From Klebsiella pneumoniae (GTDB taxonomy: Bacteria > Bacteroidota > Bacteroidia > Flavobacteriales > Flavobacteriaceae): a stretch of DNA of 6,822 nt. The stretch lies in NCBI GenBank assembly GCA_943325355.2, contig CALPPA020000089.1:1-6822 (forward strand), given 5' to 3'. Position numbers and translations under genes: made by a program. Positions 1 to 5,644 of the stretch are shown one piece after another. Positions within the stretch are counted from its first letter, which is position 1, and each line of letters begins with the position of its first letter. Below the pieces are notes generated by a model. The model was not told where the DNA came from. It was given only the letters and a program-made list of their open reading frames with translations, and made no database searches.

Positions 1-625
1 ATAAATCATCAATATGAATCCAGGGCATATATTGTTTCCCGGAACCAAGTGCTGAACCTAATTTAAATTTAAAAATTGGCGTTAATTTCTTAAGGAATCC
101 ATCTTCTTTACCAAGTACTAAACCAGTTCTGATTTTAACAGTCCGAATTCCCAAACTCTCTATGTTATCTGCTGCAAGTTCCCATAATTGACAAGTTGAA
201 CCTAGAAAATCATTTTCGGGTGGAGTATTTTCAGAACAAATTTGTTCTCCATTTATCGCTCCGTAAATTCCAATTCCTGAAGCAGAAACAAAGGCTTCTA
301 ATTTCTTATTGTGCTTTTTTAAAACCTCATAAATTAAGGCTACAGATTGAGCTCTACTTTGAACAATATCTTCTTTCCTTTTTGCCGACCATCTTTTTTC
401 GGCAATTCCTTCACCAGCTAAGTGAATGATGTAATCCGCTTTCAAAACAGCTTCTTCCTCAATATAATGATTGGTTATATCCCATTTGAAATAGGATACA
501 TTAGCGGTATTCTGTTTAAAATTTCTACTAAAAATAGAAATAGAGAAACCATTTTCAGTCAATAAATGGGTTAAATTTTTTCCAACAAAACCAGTTCCTC
601 CTGTAATTAATACATTCTTTCTCAT
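1..625 (-). CDS. TIGR01777-family NAD(P)-binding epimerase-like protein (3' end outside window)
   Basis: Translating the minus strand from the ATG at 625-623 gives 208 uninterrupted codons to the window edge; the family is usually about 300 residues, so roughly the C-terminal third is missing. A Rossmann nucleotide-binding loop GGTGFVG sits at residues 9-15 after a short beta strand. Family signatures follow: AGEGIAEKRW (about 70-79), SASGIGIYG (114-122) and the SGKQYMPWIHIDDL segment at the edge (195-208). This is the extended-SDR group that includes E. coli YfcH and is often mislabelled 'cell division inhibitor SulA'. The substrate is unknown; a cytosolic NAD(P)-dependent role is inferred from the fold. 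The start is supported by a near-consensus promoter immediately upstream. It is divergent from the TetR gene and probably not part of that operon. Family assignment is secure; function is not. Confidence 0.9.
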   Translation of the reverse strand, partial: MRKNVLITGGTGFVGKNLTHLLTENGFSISIFSRNFKQNTANVSYFKWDITNHYIEEEAVLKADYIIHLAGEGIAEKRWSAKRKEDIVQSRAQSVALIYEVLKKHNKKLEAFVSASGIGIYGAINGEQICSENTPPENDFLGSTCQLWELAADNIESLGIRTVKIRTGLVLGKEDGFLKKLTPIFKFKLGSALGSGKQYMPWIHIDDL

Positions 626-630
626 AGTCA

Positions 631-661
631 CAAATTTAGACACTTTTTTTGACAAAACAAA
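631..661 (-). promoter_or_regulatory. Bacteroidota-type promoter of the leftward TIGR01777 gene
   Basis: On the minus strand, TTTG (661-658) is followed after exactly 19 bases by TAAATTTG (638-631). This matches the Bacteroidota sigma-ABfr consensus TTTG / TAnnTTTG. Only five bases (630-626) separate the -7 element from the ATG, so transcription would start at or within a few bases of the start codon, giving a leaderless or nearly leaderless mRNA. Confidence 0.65.
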
Positions 662-676
662 TATTAACATTTTTTT

Positions 677-706
677 TGTTTAACTTTTAAATATTATGAT
701 TAAACA
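677..706. promoter_or_regulatory. Possible operator: inverted repeat in the divergent spacer
   Basis: TGTTTAA (677-683) and TTAAACA (700-706) form a perfect 7-bp inverted repeat with a 16-base spacer. It lies between the leftward promoter and the -7-like element of the TetR-fold gene. A 30-bp palindrome beside a TetR-family gene is the usual place for an autoregulatory operator. The sequence is very AT-rich, so a chance match is quite possible, and the adjacent protein may not bind DNA. Confidence 0.25.
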
Positions 707-712
707 TTTCTG

Positions 713-720
713 TATCTTTA
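713..720 (+). promoter_or_regulatory. Possible -7 element for the five-gene operon
   Basis: TATCTTTA differs from the Bacteroidota TAnnTTTG consensus only at the last base and lies 24 bases before the ATG at 745, a normal 5' leader distance. No TTG or TTTG occurs 17-23 bases upstream, so the -33 half is weak or absent. The nearest TTTG (675-678) is 34 bases away, which is too far. This would be a weak or activator-dependent promoter if real. Confidence 0.35.
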
Positions 721-744
721 CACACTAATTTAAATGATTTTAAA

Positions 745-1404
745 ATGGCAACTAAAAAAACAGGAATAACGAAAGACAAAATTGTTTCTATGTATATGAA
801 TTATCGTCTAGAAAACTCAGATAGACCAAAATCCGTATACCAATTTTCAAAAGAAAATGGTTTTGAAGAATCCTTGTTCTATTCATTTTTTGGTACTTTA
901 GAAAGTGTAGAGAAAGAAATTTTCAAATTGTTTATCGAAAAAACTATAGCGTTGATTCAAATGGATCCAGCTTATGAAAATTATGATATGAAAAGTAAAT
1001 TGTTGAGTTTCTATTTCACTCTTTTTGAAATGATGTCAGCGAACAGAAGTTATGTAATTATGACTTTAAAAGAAAATCAAAACCAACTAAAAAATCTGAT
1101 GCAACTTTCGGGTTTTAAAGTCGAATTTAGAAATTACGTTTCCGAAATTATTACAGATGAAGTAAAAACTCAATTCGATAAATTTAAAACTATTCAAGAG
1201 AAAGCTATAAAGGAATCTGCTTGGATTCAATTTCTTATGATTTTAAAATTCTGGGTGGAAGATGAATCGCCTGCTTTTGAAAAGACAGATATTTTTATTG
1301 AAAAATCAGTAAAAGCAAGTTTTGAATTGATGAATATTACTCCAATAGAAAGCCTGATTGATTTGGGAAAATTCCTATACAAAGAAAAAATACAACACAA
1401 CTAA
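745..1404 (+). CDS. TetR-fold protein, possible transcriptional regulator or lipid-binding partner of the UbiB-like kinase
   Basis: The protein has 219 residues, normal for TetR/AcrR proteins, and appears entirely alpha-helical. Residues about 10-63 fit the TetR N-terminal three-helix pattern: an opening helix, a helix-turn-helix near 29-50 (SVYQFSKENGF then the recognition-helix equivalent ESLFYSFFG), and a following helix. The C-terminal domain (about 70-215) is divergent and would form the ligand or dimer region. The recognition-helix region is acidic (E41, E42) and has no basic residue between K36 and K57, unusual for a DNA binder. The ATG at 745 follows an A-rich leader without a Shine-Dalgarno motif, as is normal in Bacteroidota. 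Its stop codon overlaps the start of the next gene (TAATG), suggesting translational coupling. It could be an autorepressor of the operon, or a COQ9-like accessory protein, since COQ9 shares the TetR fold. The fold is likely; the role is open. Confidence 0.8.
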   Translation: MATKKTGITKDKIVSMYMNYRLENSDRPKSVYQFSKENGFEESLFYSFFGTLESVEKEIFKLFIEKTIALIQMDPAYENYDMKSKLLSFYFTLFEMMSANRSYVIMTLKENQNQLKNLMQLSGFKVEFRNYVSEIITDEVKTQFDKFKTIQEKAIKESAWIQFLMILKFWVEDESPAFEKTDIFIEKSVKASFELMNITPIESLIDLGKFLYKEKIQHN

Positions 1405-2708
1405 TGAAAACAATAGATTATATTCCTACTTCAAAAATAGAGCGGGCCACTAAACTGGTTCAAACCGGTGCGAAAGTAGGTGTCAATTACCTGAAATATT
1501 ATGGCGAAAAAATGGTTAATAGCGATTTAAATCGTGACAAACTTAATGAAGATAATGCCGAAGACATTTATGATGGACTCAAAAGCCTGAAAGGAAGTGC
1601 TCTAAAAGTGGCTCAGATGTTGAGTATGGACAAAAGTTTTTTGCCACAGGCTTATGTTGAGAAGTTTTCATTGTCACAGTTTTCAGTTCCACCGCTCTCG
1701 GCTCCTTTAGTTTTAAAAACATTCAAAACAAATTTTGGTAAATCTCCTTATGATATATTCGATGAATTTAATGCTTTTTCAGTAAATGCAGCCAGTATTG
1801 GACAAGTGCATTTGGCTATTAAAGACGGCAAAAGACTTGCTGTAAAAATCCAATATCCTGGTGTTGCTAATAGTATTTCTTCAGATTTGGCTTTGGTAAA
1901 ACCCATAGCAGTTCGAATGTTCAACCTTCAAGGTAAGGATTCGGATAAATATTTTAAAGAAGTTGAAGATAAATTGACCGAAGAAACCAATTATATATTG
2001 GAACTGAAACAAAGTCAAGAAGTAGCTAAAGCATGCGGGAAAATAGAAAATTTAGTTTTCCCTAATTATTATTCCAAGTATTCTTCAGAGAAAATTATTA
2101 CTATGGACTGGATGTCTGGTATTCATATTTCTGAGTTTGCCAAAAAAAATACAGACCAAGTTCTCGCTGACAAAATCGGACAATCGTTATGGGATTTTTA
2201 TATGTACCAAATTCACATCCTTAGAAAAGTACACGCTGATCCACATCCAGGAAACTTCTTGGTGAACCAAGAAGATAAATTGGTAGCTATTGATTTTGGT
2301 TGTATGAAAATAATTCCTAACGAATTCTATGTTCCGTATTTTGAGTTAATAAACAAGGAAATAATCAATAACAAACAATTGTTTAGTAAAAAATTATTTG
2401 AATTAGAAATTCTTAGAGCAGATGATTCCGAAGAGGAGGTAGCTTATTTTACAGCGCTTTTTTATGATTTATTATCATTATTTACGCAGCCATTTCAGTC
2501 TGAAAATTTCGATTTTTCAGATGAGAAATTTTTTGAAAACATTGCAAAATTGGGAGAACGATTCTCTAAAGACACCAATCTAAGGAAAATGAACGGAAAT
2601 CGTGGTTCTAAACATTTTATTTATATGAACAGAACCTTTTTTGGATTATACAATTTAATGTTTGATTTGAAAGCTAAAATCGTAGTCAATGACTATTTGA
2701 AATATTAA
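1404..2708 (+). CDS. ABC1/AarF/UbiB-family atypical kinase-like protein (ADCK/COQ8 type)
   Basis: This 434-residue protein belongs to the UbiB/COQ8/ADCK protein-kinase-like family, whose members support isoprenoid-quinone and lipid metabolism and often act as ATPases. In order: the KxGQ-motif region reads ALKVAQMLS (66-74); the alanine-rich nucleotide loop NAASIGQVH is at 128-136; the invariant lysine K148 lies in LAVKIQYPGV; the ExD region reads EETNY (193-197); the catalytic loop HADPHPGN (277-284) supplies D279 and N284; the metal-binding DFG is at 297-299. The core is intact, but KxGQ has Gly changed to Ala (A70) and ExD has Asp changed to Asn (N196). No clear transmembrane helix is seen at the C-terminus, unlike E. 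coli UbiB. The start overlaps the upstream stop by one base (TAATG). Bacteroidota use menaquinone, so a ubiquinone role is unlikely; the substrate is unknown. Confidence 0.93.
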   Translation: MKTIDYIPTSKIERATKLVQTGAKVGVNYLKYYGEKMVNSDLNRDKLNEDNAEDIYDGLKSLKGSALKVAQMLSMDKSFLPQAYVEKFSLSQFSVPPLSAPLVLKTFKTNFGKSPYDIFDEFNAFSVNAASIGQVHLAIKDGKRLAVKIQYPGVANSISSDLALVKPIAVRMFNLQGKDSDKYFKEVEDKLTEETNYILELKQSQEVAKACGKIENLVFPNYYSKYSSEKIITMDWMSGIHISEFAKKNTDQVLADKIGQSLWDFYMYQIHILRKVHADPHPGNFLVNQEDKLVAIDFGCMKIIPNEFYVPYFELINKEIINNKQLFSKKLFELEILRADDSEEEVAYFTALFYDLLSLFTQPFQSENFDFSDEKFFENIAKLGERFSKDTNLRKMNGNRGSKHFIYMNRTFFGLYNLMFDLKAKIVVNDYLKY

Positions 2709-2736
2709 TACTAAATAAAATATTAATACTAAATAA
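2701..2736 (+). repeat. Perfect 18-bp tandem duplication across the kinase stop codon
   Basis: AATATTAATACTAAATAA occurs at 2701-2718 and again, without mismatch, at 2719-2736. A degenerate third piece (AGTATTAAATAA) follows at 2737-2748. The first copy contains the last codon and the TAA stop of the upstream gene, so the duplication repeats the end of the gene, including the stop, into the spacer. Replication slippage in AT-rich DNA is the simplest origin. Confidence 0.9.
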
Positions 2737-2744
2737 AGTATTAA
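2723..2744 (+). other. AT-rich hairpin in the kinase-SDR spacer
   Basis: TTAATACT (2723-2730) and AGTATTAA (2737-2744) pair perfectly over 8 bp with a 6-base loop (AAATAA). The stem has only one C-G pair and no U-tract follows, so it is not a standard intrinsic terminator. It could affect mRNA stability or processing between the first and second halves of the operon, or be a by-product of the tandem repeat. Confidence 0.35.
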
Positions 2745-2771
2745 ATAACATAATTTCGAGAATACAAAAAA

Positions 2772-3455
2772 ATGAAAAATATTTTAATCGTAGGCGGTAG
2801 TAAAGGAATTGGAAATGCTATTTTGCTGCAACAATTACAGACAAGCATCGTTCATAACATTAGCCGGAATGCTCCCGATATTTCACATCCAAATTTAAAG
2901 CATTATTCTTTAGATGTTCTTCACGACACACTTCCTGATATCGAAAACATTGATGTTTTAATTTATTGTCCCGGTTCAATAAATTTGAAACCCATCGGCA
3001 GTTTAAGTATCGATGATTTCAGAAATGACTTCGAAATCAATGTTATAGGTGCTGTAAAAACAATACAAAAATATTTGCCTGTTTTGAAAAAAGGAATCAA
3101 TCCATCCATTGTTTTGTTCAGCACTGTAGCTGCAAAATTAGGAATGCCATTTCACGCTAGCATTGCAACCGCAAAAGCTGGAGTCGAAGGTTTAGTAAAA
3201 TCACTTGGAGCTGAATTGGCTTCGGTAGTTCGTGTTAATGCTATTGCACCCACTATTACTGAAACTTCACTAGCAGCTGGAATTTTGCGAAACGATCGAA
3301 TGAAAGAAAATATGATGGAACGTCACCCTATGAAAAATTATTTGAAACCAGAAGAAGTGGCAAGTATGGCTGATTATTTGATTTCTGATAATGCAAAATC
3401 CATTTCAGGTCAAGTTTTTGAAATGGACTACGGAATCGTGACATTTAAAATTTAA
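2772..3455 (+). CDS. Classical-type short-chain dehydrogenase/reductase with degenerate active site
   Basis: The 227-residue length and layout fit classical SDRs of the FabG type. The cofactor loop GGSKGIG (8-14) matches TGxxxGxG, and the strand-4 motif reads YCPGS (65-69) in place of NNAG. N90 in FEIN is the structural/catalytic asparagine. The expected Ser position falls on S117/T118 (LFSTVA). The YxxxK motif reads I131-A-T-A-K135, so the catalytic tyrosine is missing while the lysine is kept. The C-terminal [12 protein letters not shown] (210-221) matches the SDR cofactor and dimer region. Isoleucine is coded by ATT, two base changes from a Tyr codon, so one sequencing error does not explain it. 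The ATG at 2772 gives a typical N-terminal strand. It follows the kinase by 63 bases and precedes folE by 40. A pterin or other reductase role would be suggested by context, but missing Tyr argues against ordinary SDR chemistry. Confidence 0.9.
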   Translation: MKNILIVGGSKGIGNAILLQQLQTSIVHNISRNAPDISHPNLKHYSLDVLHDTLPDIENIDVLIYCPGSINLKPIGSLSIDDFRNDFEINVIGAVKTIQKYLPVLKKGINPSIVLFSTVAAKLGMPFHASIATAKAGVEGLVKSLGAELASVVRVNAIAPTITETSLAAGILRNDRMKENMMERHPMKNYLKPEEVASMADYLISDNAKSISGQVFEMDYGIVTFKI

Positions 3456-3495
3456 AAAAAAAAACAAATTTATTGCAGAACAAAAAACAAATAAA

Positions 3496-4110
3496 ATGAT
3501 ATCAAACAAAATAAAAGGATACGAAAAAACAGAAAAATACGATACAGAAACAACTGCAATACTCGCTGAAAACTATCGATCCATAATCGAAAATTTAGGC
3601 GAGAATATTTATAGAGAAGGACTTGAGAAAACACCTGAAAGAGCTGCAAAAGCTATGATGTTTTTAACTCACGGCTATGGATTAAATCCTTTAGAAATTT
3701 TAAAATCAGCCTTGTTTACAGAAGATCATACCCAAATGATAGTCGTAAAAGATATTGAAGTATATTCAATGTGTGAACACCATATGTTGCCGTTTTTTGG
3801 AAAAGCACACATTGCTTACATACCAAACGGGAAAATTGTAGGTTTAAGTAAGTTACCTAGAATTGTAGATGCTTTTTCGAGAAGAATGCAGGTTCAAGAA
3901 AGACTAACTGATGAGATAAAAAATTGCATTCAGGAAGCATTGGAGCCTTTAGGAGTTGCAGTTGTAATTGAAGCACAGCATATGTGTATGTGTATGCGAG
4001 GTATTCAAAAACAAAATTCAGTAACCACTACTTCCTCTTTCACAGGAGCTTTCGAAAAAAACAAAACCAGAAGGGAATTTATTAGTTTGGTTTCCAATAA
4101 ATTGAGTTAA
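3496..4110 (+). CDS. folE: GTP cyclohydrolase I (type I, FolE)
   Basis: This enzyme converts GTP to 7,8-dihydroneopterin triphosphate and formate, the first step of tetrahydrofolate synthesis and also a source of biopterin-type and queuosine precursors. It acts in the cytosol, typically as a homodecamer. The 204-residue length is normal. TPERAAKAM (46-54) is the usual N-terminal signature. The zinc ligands are visible: C93 and H96 in MCEHHMLPF, and C164 in QHMCMCMRG. The substrate-binding block [20 protein letters not shown] (115-134) and the C-terminal [11 protein letters not shown] (176-186) are well conserved. C166, two residues after ligand C164, is an extra cysteine where many homologues have Thr or another residue. 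The start has an A-rich leader and no Shine-Dalgarno motif. Its place between two SDR proteins, away from other fol genes, suggests a dedicated pterin supply for this operon, possibly as a second folE copy (inference). Confidence 0.97.
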   Translation: MISNKIKGYEKTEKYDTETTAILAENYRSIIENLGENIYREGLEKTPERAAKAMMFLTHGYGLNPLEILKSALFTEDHTQMIVVKDIEVYSMCEHHMLPFFGKAHIAYIPNGKIVGLSKLPRIVDAFSRRMQVQERLTDEIKNCIQEALEPLGVAVVIEAQHMCMCMRGIQKQNSVTTTSSFTGAFEKNKTRREFISLVSNKLS

Positions 4111-4132
4111 TTTAGCCTGATATGCAAAAGCT

Positions 4133-5551
4133 ATGAAAATTCTCTTAACTGGCGCAACTGGATATATCGGTAAGCGACTTTTGCCTATTTTAGTAGGACA
4201 AGGTCACAAAATTATTTGTTGCGTAAGAGATAAAAATAGGTTTTATTGTCCAAAAGAATTTCAAAAAAAAATAGAAGTTATAGAAGTTGATTTCCTGAAA
4301 CCAGAGACATTAACCTCTATTCCAGAAGACATCGATGCGGCCTATTATTTAATTCATTCTATGTCAACTTCAACTGCAAACTTCAGTGAATTGGAGCGAA
4401 TTTCTGCCGAAAACTTTGTCTATAGAATCAATCAAACGCAATTAAAACAAGTTATTTATTTGAGTGGAATTGTGAATGACGAATCACTTTCTAAACATTT
4501 ATCCTCAAGAAAAAAAGTAGAAGACGTTTTGAATTCAGGAAATTTTGCAGTAACCACATTACGTGCTGGAATTATCGTGGGTTCAGGAAGTGCCTCGTTT
4601 GAAATTATTAGGGATTTAATTCATAAACTTCCCATAATGATAACTCCAAAATGGGTCAATACAAAGTGCCAGCCTATTGCCATAAACGACGTCCTCGATT
4701 TTTTGTCAAAATCATTATTAAATCCAATAACTTACTATCAAAATTTTGATATAGGCGGTCCTGATATCCTTACTTATAAAGAAATGCTATTGGGTTTTTC
4801 AAAAGCACGGAATTTAAAAAGAAGTATCTATACCATTCCAATAATGACTCCCAAATTATCTTCGTATTGGCTTTTTTTTGTGACCTCTACTTCTTATAAA
4901 CTCGCAGTTGCTTTGGTCAGCAGTATGAAAGTAGAAGTGATTTGCAAGGACAATAGAATTAATGATTTATTAAATGTTGTCCCAATGCCCTATGAAGTAG
5001 CATTGACTAAAGCATTAATAAAAATAGATAAAGACGATGTTGTTTCAAGCTGGAAAGATTCGTTGATAAGCGGAAGATTCAGCAGTAATATTTCTAAATT
5101 TCTAAAAGTTCCTAAAAAGGATTGTTTTATCGACAGACGGAAAAAAGAAATTATAAATAGAGAGTTCACTATCGAGAGAATATGGTCTATTGGAGGAGAA
5201 ACTGGCTGGTATTACGGAGATTGGCTTTGGGATCTTAGGGGTTTTATAGATAAATTATATGGTGGAGTCGGTTCTCGCAGAGGAAGAACCAACAAGCACG
5301 AGATTCACGCCGGTGATGCTTTAGATTTTTGGCGGGTTTTGTATGCCAATAAAGAGGAAGGAAAATTAATTTTATTTGCCGAAATGAAATTACCTGGTGA
5401 AGCTTGGCTCGAATTCAAAATTATAAACAATACACTTTATCAATCAGCAACATTCAAACCCGAGGGATTTTTAGGACACCTTTATTGGTATTCGGTTTTA
5501 CCTTTCCACGGATTCATTTTTCAAGGAATGCTTAATAAACTAATTCAATAA
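4133..5551 (+). CDS. NmrA-like extended SDR fused to a C-terminal DUF2867 domain
   Basis: The 472-residue protein has two parts. Residues 1 to about 290 are an atypical extended SDR of the NmrA/complex I-39 kDa-like type: glycine motif GATGYIG (7-13), YLSGIV (109-114) and LRAGIIVGSGSASFE (143-157), followed by an epimerase-like region with the DIGGPD turn (206-211). Residues about 325-470 match DUF2867, with WSIGGETGWYYGDWLWDLRG (351-370) and LYGGVGSRRGR (375-385) as its hallmark. The tandem arrangement is a known architecture in bacteria. The first domain probably binds NAD(P); the second is of unknown function, possibly binding a hydrophobic ligand. The chosen ATG at 4133 begins directly at the Rossmann beta strand. 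It is the last gene of the operon, 22 bases after folE, and faces the M20 gene. Reaction and substrate are unknown. Confidence 0.9.
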   Translation: MKILLTGATGYIGKRLLPILVGQGHKIICCVRDKNRFYCPKEFQKKIEVIEVDFLKPETLTSIPEDIDAAYYLIHSMSTSTANFSELERISAENFVYRINQTQLKQVIYLSGIVNDESLSKHLSSRKKVEDVLNSGNFAVTTLRAGIIVGSGSASFEIIRDLIHKLPIMITPKWVNTKCQPIAINDVLDFLSKSLLNPITYYQNFDIGGPDILTYKEMLLGFSKARNLKRSIYTIPIMTPKLSSYWLFFVTSTSYKLAVALVSSMKVEVICKDNRINDLLNVVPMPYEVALTKALIKIDKDDVVSSWKDSLISGRFSSNISKFLKVPKKDCFIDRRKKEIINREFTIERIWSIGGETGWYYGDWLWDLRGFIDKLYGGVGSRRGRTNKHEIHAGDALDFWRVLYANKEEGKLILFAEMKLPGEAWLEFKIINNTLYQSATFKPEGFLGHLYWYSVLPFHGFIFQGMLNKLIQ

Positions 5552-5644
5552 AAAAAGTATTTATTAATAGTGCTTACATTTAGCTTTAAATCCAGAAAAT
5601 CTAAAAGGTTTTGGTTTAGTTATGAGAAATAATATTCTATAATT

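Larger units (their letters stand above)
745..5551 (+). other. Predicted five-gene operon (TetR-fold, UbiB-like, SDR, folE, SDR-DUF2867)
   Basis: Five same-strand genes follow one another with a 1-base overlap and gaps of 63, 40 and 22 bases. No convincing internal promoter or U-tract terminator was seen. The run is bounded by a divergent gene on the left and a convergent gene on the right. Spacing supports co-transcription. The 63-base gap holds a tandem repeat and an AT-rich hairpin that could modulate downstream expression. Confidence 0.65.

Noticed and set aside
196..429. 77-codon open frame on the plus strand
   Set aside because: It lies wholly antisense to the well-supported TIGR01777 coding region and shows no recognisable protein features.
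1..625. SulA-type cell division inhibitor
   Set aside because: The TIGR01777 family is often labelled this way, but the sequence is a Rossmann epimerase-like protein and not related to the SOS inhibitor SulA.
2751..2758. TAATTTCG as a -7 element for the SDR gene
   Set aside because: One mismatch to TAnnTTTG and no TTG or TTTG 17-23 bases upstream; in such AT-rich DNA this is weak evidence for an internal promoter.
3454..3464. Run of 11 A at the SDR stop codon as a phase-variable tract
   Set aside because: Only the stop codon is touched; length change in the run would lie after the coding sequence and not alter the protein. A-rich gaps are normal here.
4122..4136. Four-codon mini-ORF (MQKL, stop TGA) overlapping the start of the DUF2867 gene
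   Set aside because: The ATGA overlap could couple translation, but such a short frame in the 22-base gap is readily explained by chance and has no start-context support.
5552..5644. Terminator between the convergent genes
   Set aside because: Only an interrupted AT-rich stem (about 5587-5599 with 5609-5618, two bulges) was found, with no U-tract on either strand. A terminator must be nearby but cannot be placed; nothing else is seen in these 93 bases.
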